Part shown: positions 22,722-30,249 of the stretch, piece by piece | Numbering within the stretch: position 1 is the first letter of the stretch | Layout of the letters: each line of letters begins with the position of its first letter | Source of the DNA: Yersinia enterocolitica | GTDB taxonomy: Bacteria; Pseudomonadota; Gammaproteobacteria; Enterobacterales; Enterobacteriaceae | DNA length: 64,000 nt | Direction of reading: 5' to 3' | Assembly: GCA_002082245.2 (NCBI GenBank) | Contig: NBTC02000002.1 | Coordinates: 3,534,001 to 3,598,000, forward strand | Made by a program: the position numbers and the translations under genes | The notes under the pieces: model-generated | What the model was told of the DNA's origin: nothing | Database searches by the model: none | Seen by the model: only the letters and a program-made list of their open reading frames with translations

Positions 22722-23357
22722 ATGACAGTAACTCTAAAATACAATGAATCAATTAAATATGAAACTATTTCCTCTTATACTCACCAGTGGGCTGCGGCTT
22801 ATGGTGACTTAATTAACATACCCAACATCCATGATAATTATACTTTTTCCAGCGGCACTGATATGAATAATAATAGAATCGCTCTGGCTGAGTTTCAAAA
22901 CCCAGATGGGCCAGCCGCGCTAATTATTGGTGGAACTCTATTGGGCGATAATGGCTTCATGGAACGGGGGAATTACATCCAATCCTTAGAATTTGGTAAT
23001 TCATTTGTTCCTAATGCAGATAACACCTCTAATACCCCTAAGCAGCTTGATCAAGTACAGTTGAGACTAGATAGTTTAAGTATTGACGGTGATTTTTATT
23101 ATTCGGTATGTTCATTGTCCAGAACGATGCATGCAGAGCCAGGAAAACCTTACCAAGGTGGCGAGGGTGAAGGCATTTACAATTTATTGAGAGGTAATGC
23201 TACCCCTATGCTGGAACTCCTCAAAGCCCAAGGTATTGATGTAAACATACCACTTAACGATATGGCGACTGCCACTCAGTTTGACGTTATTGTTGATATG
23301 CCGGTTATTGACACTATTGGTGTAACTGACGGGAGTGACATATTATTAGCCGCGTAA
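22722..23357 (+). CDS. HasA-like protein 3, lacks canonical haem ligands
   Basis: 211 aa. HasA family by the N-terminus (TVTLKYNESIKYETISSYTHQWAAAYGD) and the C-terminus (YNLLRGNATPMLELLKAQG, ATQFDVIVDMPVIDT, TDGSDILLAA). The segment equivalent to the Tyr/His loop reads GTLLGDNGFMERGNYIQ: Gly75 replaces the Tyr and Met80 the His, and no His occurs from 38 to about 130. The first loop does have His37 and Tyr40, so a different ligand set cannot be excluded. It also has one Cys, unusual for a secreted HasA. Ribosome binding site AAAGGA. Probably exported by HasDE, just downstream. Confidence 0.83.
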   Translation: MTVTLKYNESIKYETISSYTHQWAAAYGDLINIPNIHDNYTFSSGTDMNNNRIALAEFQNPDGPAALIIGGTLLGDNGFMERGNYIQSLEFGNSFVPNADNTSNTPKQLDQVQLRLDSLSIDGDFYYSVCSLSRTMHAEPGKPYQGGEGEGIYNLLRGNATPMLELLKAQGIDVNIPLNDMATATQFDVIVDMPVIDTIGVTDGSDILLAA

Positions 23358-23398
23358 TAAAGACAACCGACAAATGACTTTCTGGTTAGAAAAATAAT

Positions 23399-23448
23399 AC
23401 TACCGCCATATCCTCTAATTCACTTTTTATTACTATATAGGCGGTAGT
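23399..23448 (+). terminator. Perfect stem-loop between hasA3 and hasD
   Basis: ACTACCGCC (23399-23407) pairs perfectly with GGCGGTAGT (23440-23448) across a 32-nt AT-rich loop, followed by TCATTTTGTTGC. It probably lowers expression of the export genes relative to the hemophores, or marks the 3' end of the hasA transcripts. Function inferred. Confidence 0.55.
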
Positions 23449-23566
23449 TCATTTTGTTGCTTTTCTGAAAATGACTTTCTTTTGAACATCAATCTGTTCT
23501 GATAAATATATATTACTTTAATTTAATATCAGTCGCAGGAATTATTACGAAGAATATACATTCTGT

Positions 23567-25375
23567 ATGGAAATTGATGCCATGGAATCAAGCAAAAACG
23601 CTAGCTCTTCGTCGGCATCGCCAACGATATTCTCAGCTCTGGCCCATCATAAAAAAAGTCTCTGGGGTATAGGGCTATTTACTGCTGTAATCAATCTGCT
23701 GATGTTGGCACCCGCAATCTACATGCTACAAGTTTATGATCGTGTTCTCGCTTCAGCGAATACCATGACGCTATTAATGCTGACGATTCTAGTATTGAGC
23801 ATATTTGCCTTTATTGGACTATTAGAATGGATTCGCAGTGCGGTAGTTATTCGGCTGGGCACACGTATTGATATGCAGCTTAATCAACGAGTCTTTAATG
23901 CTGCTTTTGCTTCCCAACTTATGGGCCATAAAACACCTGCGGCTCAGGCATTGAATGATTTAACTTCTCTGCGCCAGTTCGCGACGGGCAGTGCTTTGTT
24001 TGCCTTTTTTGATGCGCCGTGGTTCCCGTTGTATTTGCTGGTGATTTTTCTCCTCCACCCTTGGCTGGGGGCACTGGCAGCCGCCGGCGCTTGTATATTG
24101 ATATTTTTGGCTTGGCTCAATCATTGGATATGTAAAAAGCCGCTAAAAGAAGCCTCAATAATCACGGCACAAGCAACACAGCATGCTAATGCGAATTTGC
24201 GCAATGCAGATGCCATCCAAGCAATGGGGATGTTAAAAGCCTTACGTGAACGCTGGCTGAGGCAACACTCTCAATTTCTCTATCAGCAAAATGTTGCCAG
24301 CGATAAAAGCAGCCGCGTGACGGCTTTATCCAAATCTAGCCGTCAGGCGTTGCAATCTATGATGTTGGGGCTAGGCGCGTTGTTGGTAATCGATGGTGCT
24401 ATTACCGCAGGTGTGATGATTGCTGGCTCTATCTTGGTCGGTCGGGTGTTAGGGCCAATTGATCAACTGATTGCGGTTTGGAAACAGTGGAGTCACACGC
24501 GACTGGCCTACCAACGTCTCTCTTATCTGTTGGCGCAACAGCCTCAACCCGCTACTGGTATGATTTTGCCGCCTCCACAGGGCAAATTAAGCGTCACACA
24601 ACTTACAGTTTGCAAACCGGGAACACATATTCCGGTATTGCAATCTATCAACTTTGAACTGCAACCCGGTGATGTGCTTGGCATTTTGGGGCCGTCAGGC
24701 AGTGGTAAATCCACTCTGGCGAAGTTGTTGGTCGCAAGCCAATCTGCATTCAGTGGCTCGGTTCGTCTAGACAGTGCAGACATTTCTCAGTGGGATAAAA
24801 GCCATTTAGGGGCCTTTATTGGTTATCTACCCCAAGATATTCAGCTATTTCGCGGTTCAATTGCTGAAAACATTGCGCGTTTTGGCCCGATTGATAATGC
24901 AAAAGTTATTGCTGCCGCACAATTAGCCGATGTGCATGACTTGATTCTGCATCTACCGCAAGGCTATGACTCTCAGCTAGGAGACGAAGGCGAAGGGTTA
25001 TCCGGCGGCCAGCGGCAGCGAATCGCCTTGGCGCGGGCTGTGTATGGGATACCAAGGCTTATCGTATTAGATGAGCCAAATGCCAGTTTGGATAAAGAAG
25101 GTGAAAAAGCCTTATTAGCTGGCATTTGCCAGCTAAAACAGCAGGGCAGCACGATTGTGATGGTCACCCATAAACCAGAACTGTTATCGGGTAGTGATTA
25201 CTTATTGTTTTTAAAAAGTGGGCAAATAGAGCTGTTTGATCGTACTCAGAGCATATTGAAAATAAAAGATAAAGCAGCAGTTGAACCTGAGACCAAAGCA
25301 TTTAACACGCGTAATGGCTGGGGTAGTGGGGTGTCATATGACGTTGCTCCCATTCGCACCGCATCACAAAAATAA
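23567..25375 (+). CDS. hasD: HasD, type I secretion ABC transporter (membrane + ATPase)
   Basis: 602 aa, PrtD/HasD family. The N-terminal half has six membrane segments beginning GIGLFTAVINLLMLAPAIYML (near 35-55) and the AFFDAPWFPLYLLVIFLLH block. The ATPase half has Walker A GPSGSGKS near 374, signature LSGGQRQRIALARAV near 478 and Walker B RLIVLDEPNASLD near 500. It drives HasA export through HasE and a TolC-like outer membrane protein not encoded here. A second ATG at 23582 (MESSKN) with GGAAA upstream is an equally possible start. hasE follows by 23 nt. Confidence 0.95.
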   Translation: MEIDAMESSKNASSSSASPTIFSALAHHKKSLWGIGLFTAVINLLMLAPAIYMLQVYDRVLASANTMTLLMLTILVLSIFAFIGLLEWIRSAVVIRLGTRIDMQLNQRVFNAAFASQLMGHKTPAAQALNDLTSLRQFATGSALFAFFDAPWFPLYLLVIFLLHPWLGALAAAGACILIFLAWLNHWICKKPLKEASIITAQATQHANANLRNADAIQAMGMLKALRERWLRQHSQFLYQQNVASDKSSRVTALSKSSRQALQSMMLGLGALLVIDGAITAGVMIAGSILVGRVLGPIDQLIAVWKQWSHTRLAYQRLSYLLAQQPQPATGMILPPPQGKLSVTQLTVCKPGTHIPVLQSINFELQPGDVLGILGPSGSGKSTLAKLLVASQSAFSGSVRLDSADISQWDKSHLGAFIGYLPQDIQLFRGSIAENIARFGPIDNAKVIAAAQLADVHDLILHLPQGYDSQLGDEGEGLSGGQRQRIALARAVYGIPRLIVLDEPNASLDKEGEKALLAGICQLKQQGSTIVMVTHKPELLSGSDYLLFLKSGQIELFDRTQSILKIKDKAAVEPETKAFNTRNGWGSGVSYDVAPIRTASQK

Positions 25376-25398
25376 ACACCACGGAGGGAGATAAAACA

Positions 25399-26739
25399 AT
25401 GCTACCTGAATCAAGCCGTTTTCCAGTTACTGATGAAAACCATCAGCAGCAAAACCGATTACGGCCACAGATAAATAGTTGCTACTATCTAAATCTTGGT
25501 GGGTTACTGGTTGTCGGTGGTTTTATTGGTTTTTTACTTTGGGCTGCGCTGGCACCACTGGATAAAGGGATTGCGGTTATTGGCCAGGTTGTGGTTGCTG
25601 AAAATCGCAAAGTTATCCAGCCCCTGCAAGGGGGGCGTATCCAACAGTTACATATTGCTGAAGGGGAAGAGGTAACCATAGGGCAATTACTCATCACCAT
25701 GGATGATTCAGTGATTCGTAGTCAGCGGGATAGCCTGAAAAATCAGTACTTAAGTGCTTTGGCGCAGGAGGCTCGCTTAACCGCTGAGCAGGATGGTGTG
25801 AGTGAAATTATTTTTCCTGAAACATTACTCCTGCATCCAACCCAACCGCTGGTTGAACGTAATATTGTCTTGCAGCAACAACTTTTCCATCACCGTCGCC
25901 AGGCTCAATTGAGTGAGATTGCTCGCTTATCCGTACAAATTACGCGTCATCAAGACCGGTTGAATGGCTTGCAGGCGATGCGGCGTAATAATCAGCGTCA
26001 ATCGGACTTATTCCAACGACAATTACAAGGTGTTCAACTGTTGGCGAAAAATGGTCATGTTGCTAACAATCAGTTACTGGATATGGAGCGTCAGGCGATA
26101 TCACTCCATGCACGGGTAGAGCAGGATACCAGTGATATTGAAGAGGCTCATAAACTAATTGATGAAACCGAACAGCATATTTCACAACGGCGTGAACAGT
26201 ATCAAAGTGAGAATCGTGAGCAATTAGCGAAAGCGCAGCAAAATACCCAAGACTTGAAGCAGCGTTTGAGCATAGCAGAATATGAGTTGGATAATACCCG
26301 GATATATGCCCCAGTCAGTGGTGCGGTTATTGCTCTGGCTCAGCATACGGTGGGAGGCGTGGTGAGTAGCGGGCAAACATTAATGGAACTGGTCCCCAGT
26401 GGGCAACCATTATTAGTTGAAGCCCAGTTACCAGTAGAGCTAATTGATAAGGCCAGAGCAGGCTTACCCGTTGATCTCAATTTTTCTGCTTTTAATCAGA
26501 GTAATACCCCTAAATTATACGGTTCTGTATTACATGTTGGGGCCGACCGTATACAGCATCCGCAAACCTCACAGCCTTATTACCCTTTAACCGTCGCTAT
26601 TGATATGTCTCAAACCGAGTTGGCCATCCGGCCCGGTATGTCTGTTGATGTCTTTATCCGAACCGGGGAAAGATCATTACTCAATTATCTGTTTAAACCG
26701 TTAGCGGATCGCCTGCATGTAGCATTTGCTGAAGAATAA
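25399..26739 (+). CDS. hasE: HasE, membrane fusion protein of the HasA exporter
   Basis: 446 aa, HlyD/PrtE family. A cytoplasmic tail is followed by one membrane segment (LNLGGLLVVGGFIGFLLWAALA, near residues 30-52). A lipoyl-like half (VVVAENRKVIQPLQGGRIQQL), long coiled-coil helices rich in Q, E and L (near 110-300), the second lipoyl half (TRIYAPVSGAVIAL) and a beta-barrel domain ending in IRPGMSVDVFIRTGE follow. It bridges HasD to the outer membrane duct. GGAGGGAG upstream is a strong ribosome binding site. Co-transcribed with hasD and hasB. Confidence 0.94.
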   Translation: MLPESSRFPVTDENHQQQNRLRPQINSCYYLNLGGLLVVGGFIGFLLWAALAPLDKGIAVIGQVVVAENRKVIQPLQGGRIQQLHIAEGEEVTIGQLLITMDDSVIRSQRDSLKNQYLSALAQEARLTAEQDGVSEIIFPETLLLHPTQPLVERNIVLQQQLFHHRRQAQLSEIARLSVQITRHQDRLNGLQAMRRNNQRQSDLFQRQLQGVQLLAKNGHVANNQLLDMERQAISLHARVEQDTSDIEEAHKLIDETEQHISQRREQYQSENREQLAKAQQNTQDLKQRLSIAEYELDNTRIYAPVSGAVIALAQHTVGGVVSSGQTLMELVPSGQPLLVEAQLPVELIDKARAGLPVDLNFSAFNQSNTPKLYGSVLHVGADRIQHPQTSQPYYPLTVAIDMSQTELAIRPGMSVDVFIRTGERSLLNYLFKPLADRLHVAFAEE

Positions 26740-26800
26740 CGCTTTTGGCGAGTCACTGTTGGTAACTCATGGAAGATAAAGGAATATGGCGATTTAATTC

Positions 26801-27640
26801 ATGATGATAAGAAAAAATAATACCCGCACTCTTCTTTGGTGGGGGAGTGCCATGTTTACCAGCAGCACCCATATGTACCTGCTCTGGTTGCTGAGTACCG
26901 AATCTGTACTGGTTAAACATCCTGATGACGCCCCGGCGGCAGTGATGCTTACCTTGTCGGCAGAAACGCAGTTCACCCAAAACGTGGAACAAAATCCGGT
27001 GGTGGGAATACAACAGACTTTTAACGAACCGCAGGTTGAACAACAGGAAGCTCAACCAGAAGACGTGAGTAATTTGCTGACAGCACCTGAGCAACCTAAT
27101 GCTGTACTGCTAGTTGAGAAAGAGGTGGAAATCACTGAAGAAGAACCTGTAGAAGAACCAGTGAAAATAAAACGTCCACAACAGCAAGTAATGAAACCGC
27201 GTAAACCTGTCATTGAGGAAACACCAGAAAACCGCAATAAGCCTTCTCCGCCAGCAGCCGTAGCCAGCACAACACTATCTGGCGAGAGCCATCAAATTGC
27301 TGCCGCAGCAAATAGTGATTCCGTGCATAAACAAAAGGTTAAAATGAATTGGCGAAGCCGCTTGCAAGGGCATCTGGTGGAGTTTAAACGCTATCCACCC
27401 AGAGCCAGAAAACAGCGACAACAAGGCATCGCCACTATCCGTTTTGTGGTCAATAAAGATGGGCATGTTCTATCTGCTCAGCTTATAAAAAGCAGTGGGG
27501 CCGCTATTTTAGATCATGAAGCATTGGCACTTATTAAACGTGCTCAGCCATTACCTAAACCACCTGCCGAGTTGTTATTGCATGGGCAAATAACATTAGC
27601 TCTGCCCATTGGTTTTGATTTAAAAAATAAACGCGAGTAA
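26801..27640 (+). CDS. hasB: HasB, TonB-like energy transducer
   Basis: 279 aa. The N-terminus has a single membrane anchor (near residues 10-31, LLWWGSAMFTSSTHMYLLWLL). A periplasmic spacer rich in Glu, Pro, Lys and Gln follows (VEITEEEPVEEPVKIKRP, near 105-135). The C-terminal TonB domain (about 185-279) has YPPRARKQRQQGIATIRFV and the DGHVLSAQLIKSSG block. HasB is a dedicated TonB paralogue that energises HasR with ExbB-ExbD, known in Serratia. There is a 61-nt gap after hasE. Last gene of the has locus. Confidence 0.92.
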   Translation: MMIRKNNTRTLLWWGSAMFTSSTHMYLLWLLSTESVLVKHPDDAPAAVMLTLSAETQFTQNVEQNPVVGIQQTFNEPQVEQQEAQPEDVSNLLTAPEQPNAVLLVEKEVEITEEEPVEEPVKIKRPQQQVMKPRKPVIEETPENRNKPSPPAAVASTTLSGESHQIAAAANSDSVHKQKVKMNWRSRLQGHLVEFKRYPPRARKQRQQGIATIRFVVNKDGHVLSAQLIKSSGAAILDHEALALIKRAQPLPKPPAELLLHGQITLALPIGFDLKNKRE

Positions 27641-27719
27641 TAGCGGTAACGAGCACGGCAATCTATAAGGCGAGTAGTTTGGCTAAACAGGGGATAAACT
27701 TCGCCCTGTTTAGTCTTAT

Positions 27720-28046
27720 TCAGATAGCCAACCGAGCGCACAGATAGCGGTTTAGACTAATTCCTTCCTCCGAGGCATTAATTGCCAGACGCCGGTGCTG
27801 TTCCGGTGGTAAGCGAAGAACCAGTTTCCCGCTATAATGCTTTTCTGCCAAGGGTTGTGGTGGTATTTCACCATGAGTCTGCATGTCGCGCAGAATATCG
27901 GCAACCAACGCAGTGATACCTGCCAAGGCTTCGAAGCGCTCTTTTGCAAGCCATGACAAGCCAGGGAATTCCGCACACAAACCAACAAACTCATTATCTT
28001 CTGCCGACCAAGTAATCCGATACGTATAGTGTTCGATGTTAACCAT
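27720..28046 (-). CDS. hicB: HicB-family antitoxin
   Basis: 108 aa. The N-terminal part is the HicB fold, with YRITWSAEDNEFVGLCAEFPGLSWLA (residues about 8-33), a degenerate RNase H-like domain. The C-terminal part has the ribbon-helix-helix type LVLRLPPEQHRRLAINASEEG and SLNRYLCARLAI (near 75-108), which binds the operator. It neutralises the HicA toxin, whose gene overlaps it by 8 nt upstream. Chromosomal HicAB pairs are common accessory modules; this one sits at the end of the has locus. Confidence 0.85.
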   Translation of the reverse strand: MVNIEHYTYRITWSAEDNEFVGLCAEFPGLSWLAKERFEALAGITALVADILRDMQTHGEIPPQPLAEKHYSGKLVLRLPPEQHRRLAINASEEGISLNRYLCARLAI

Positions 28047-28296
28047 TATCCATTTCCTCGAGTTTAGCCAATGCAGCGATCACCTGTTTTACCTGATAAA
28101 ATTTGGCCATTCCGCTGCTGTCCTTTTGAATGTTGATCCGAGGGTCTCCTTGCCAGGGAGTACCATAGACATGATGACTACTGGAGTAATGCCTGGGAAA
28201 GCCAAAGTAAAAATTACAGATTTTGACGAGTTCGCGGAATTTAACCCCAGCGGGGTTAGCTTTAATCTGAGCAACCCGACTGTCCATGTCTTTCAT
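28039..28296 (-). CDS. hicA: HicA-family mRNA interferase toxin
   Basis: 85 aa. HicA toxins are small double-stranded-RNA-binding-like proteins that cut mRNA using one histidine. Here the block RHYSSSHHVYGTPWQGDPRINIQ (residues about 36-58) resembles the GSHH motif, and the N-terminal KFRELVKICNFYFGF matches the first helix. GGAGG precedes the ATG at 28296. It overlaps hicB, so the pair is co-translated. Upstream, TAGTATCATTAGTGGTATC has partial dyad symmetry and could be the HicB operator. Confidence 0.82.
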   Translation of the reverse strand: MKDMDSRVAQIKANPAGVKFRELVKICNFYFGFPRHYSSSHHVYGTPWQGDPRINIQKDSSGMAKFYQVKQVIAALAKLEEMDNG

Positions 28297-28456
28297 AGTA
28301 CCTCCATTTTAGTATCATTAGTGGTATCAAATCAATAGTGATAGACCCACTAGTGCCGTTTTAAAACGACTAGAATTGAACAAATAGTGGGCATTACGGC
28401 TTCAGATGCCAAGCGGGATGATTCAATTCATGGAAGCAGTGCGCAAAATAAGGAAT

Positions 28457-28479
28457 AAAAAACCGGGCATAAAGCCCGG
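28457..28479 (-). terminator. Terminator of the disulfide oxidoreductase gene
   Basis: Read on the minus strand, the stem CCGGGC/GCCCGG with loop TTTAT is followed by T6. It lies about 35 nt after the stop codon of the gene at 28513-29961. Confidence 0.85.
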
Positions 28480-28512
28480 TGTGGGAAAACAAAAAAACTT
28501 CCGCGAGTTAAA

Positions 28513-29961
28513 TTAGTCACCTGGGCAGCGCAGGCAGCGTTCAGCCTCATCGGTACCCAACCTTAACTTGGACTGTAAATCACGCAGCGCAGTACGCAAG
28601 CCTTCTTCAATGACTGGGTGATAAAATGGCATATCCAGCATTTGATTGATGGTCATCTGTTGTTGATGTGCCCAAGCTAACAGATGTGCGATATGTTCGG
28701 CACTCGGCCCCATCATCTCGGCGCCGAGGAAACGGCCGGTTCCCTGTTCGCCATAAACGCGCAAAATACCTTTGTTTTTCAGCATGACACGCGAGCGCCC
28801 CTGATTTTCAAAAGAGACTTCACCGATTTCAAAACAACCACATGCACTGAATTTTTGTGATAACTCACGGAAGGTTGAGCCTACCATCGCAATTTGTGGG
28901 TCAGAGAAAACAACCGAGATAGGGCTGCGACGTAAGCCGGGAACCACTTCAGGGAATCCACCTGCATTCACTCCGGCGATACGGGCTTGATCGCTAGCCT
29001 CATGCAGTAATGGTAATTGGTTACTGGCATCACCGGCGATAAAGATATGTGGCACGCTGGTTTGCAGGGTAAGTCGATCAGCTTGCGGAACCCCTCGTTC
29101 GTCCAGAATGAGGGACGTATTTTCCAGACCCAGTTTATCCACATTAGGGCGACGACCAGTGGCAGCTAACACGTAATCAACCATGGTCTCTTGCGGTTTA
29201 CCGGTTTTATCCAGATAGCGGATAAAGACTTTATCCCCCTCACGCTGCATGACTTCCACTTTCACGTCTGGGTCAAGATAGAACTCTTCACCCAAGGCTT
29301 TCGCGGCGTAATTACGTACAATGCTGTCAGTCAGTGGGCCAACACCACCACCGACACCGAACATTTTTACTTGAACGCCCAGCCGGTGCAGTGCCTGACC
29401 GAGTTCCAGACCAATAACACCAGGTCCGAATACCGCAACAGATTCGGGTAGGTCATCCCAGCTAAACACATCATCATTAACTATCAGTCGGTCACCCAGC
29501 TCATCCCAGGCTGTGGGCCAGGTTGGGCGGGAGCCAGTCGCAATCACGATACGCTGCGCAACAATACGCGTATGATCATCAACTTGTAGCGTATTATCAT
29601 CAATGAAACGGGCATAGCCTTGAATTTTGTCCGCGGCTGGAATGTTATCTACACCCTCCAGCACAAAACCAACAAACCGGTCGCGCTCACGTTTAACACG
29701 ACTCATCACTTCACGGCCATTAATCAGAATATCGCCTTGCGGGTGAATACCAAATTTAGGCGCTTTTTCAATATGATGTACGGCTTCGGCTGCTGCAATC
29801 AGCAGTTTGGATGGCATGCAACCAACGCGTGCACAGGTGGTACCGTATTCGCCACCTTCAATCATCACCACACTTGGGGTTGACAGTTTGGCAGCGCGAT
29901 AAGCGCCAAGTCCGGCAGTGCCGCCGCCAATTACGGCGACATCAACGTTTAAGGTTTTCAT
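28513..29961 (-). CDS. FAD/NAD(P) disulfide oxidoreductase (dihydrolipoamide dehydrogenase-like) with C-terminal CxxC
   Basis: 482 aa from ATG 29961, which has AGGAG 6 nt upstream. Longer readings upstream only translate an ERIC repeat. FAD-binding VDVAVIGGGTAGLGAYRAA is at residues 5-23, and the redox disulfide CARVGC near 42-47 has the class I CxxxxC spacing. NAD(P)-binding VAVFGPGVIGLELGQAL is near 177, the second FAD motif HIFIAGDAS near 305 and the dimer-interface YHPVIEEGLR near 445. The tail ends AERCLRCPGD: Cys476 and Cys479 form an extra CxxC, not a feature of ordinary E3 subunits. No 2-oxoacid dehydrogenase genes are nearby. Role unproven; a reductase for the adjacent Prx-Grx is one possibility. 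Confidence 0.85.
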   Translation of the reverse strand: MKTLNVDVAVIGGGTAGLGAYRAAKLSTPSVVMIEGGEYGTTCARVGCMPSKLLIAAAEAVHHIEKAPKFGIHPQGDILINGREVMSRVKRERDRFVGFVLEGVDNIPAADKIQGYARFIDDNTLQVDDHTRIVAQRIVIATGSRPTWPTAWDELGDRLIVNDDVFSWDDLPESVAVFGPGVIGLELGQALHRLGVQVKMFGVGGGVGPLTDSIVRNYAAKALGEEFYLDPDVKVEVMQREGDKVFIRYLDKTGKPQETMVDYVLAATGRRPNVDKLGLENTSLILDERGVPQADRLTLQTSVPHIFIAGDASNQLPLLHEASDQARIAGVNAGGFPEVVPGLRRSPISVVFSDPQIAMVGSTFRELSQKFSACGCFEIGEVSFENQGRSRVMLKNKGILRVYGEQGTGRFLGAEMMGPSAEHIAHLLAWAHQQQMTINQMLDMPFYHPVIEEGLRTALRDLQSKLRLGTDEAERCLRCPGD

Positions 29962-30003
29962 GTCTGCTCCTAACATAAAAAGGGTAGGCCGAAGCCTACC
30001 AAG

Positions 30004-30221
30004 TATACCCTTCGTATTTGAAGCTACAGGGTTGCTGGCTACATTTGTTACTCGGCCCATCCTTGGGCCTCGCCTCTGCGAGGCCGCTGCCAGCAGCGTT
30101 CAAATCTGCTCCCGGCAGATTTGTCACCCGAATCACTTACTGGTCTTGACCTTAAAAATAAGTAAGCTCATCGAGATGAGTTCACTTGCCGCCTACCTGT
30201 AACTCCAATGACTTTGGGTAT
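30004..30221. repeat. Extended ERIC-like element with extra hairpins, about 218 bp
   Basis: Ends TATACCCTTCGTATTTGAAG and CCAATGACTTTGGGTATT. It contains the usual ACCCGAATCACTTACT and GTAAGCTCATCGAGATGAG core plus inserted hairpins: GCCTC/GAGGC near 30071-30084 and a 9-bp stem at 30100-30122. The latter is the same module as in the copy at 12625-12823. It separates the Prx-Grx gene from the disulfide oxidoreductase gene. Confidence 0.8.
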
Positions 30222-30249
30222 TCACATTATCTTCACTCTATTAATATTA

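Noticed and set aside
28036..28338. 100-codon plus-strand reading frame over hicA
   Set aside because: It is the antisense of the better supported HicA gene, which has GGAGG and a partner gene.
28513..29961. Mercuric reductase
   Set aside because: It has a C-terminal cysteine pair, but no N-terminal HMA domain and no mer genes nearby, and the pair is CxxC in a CLRCPGD tail and not the vicinal CC of MerA.
29962..30060. 33-residue N-terminal extension of the disulfide oxidoreductase
   Set aside because: The extension only translates the ERIC-like repeat and intergenic bases; the ATG at 29961 has AGGAG and begins directly with the FAD-binding strand.
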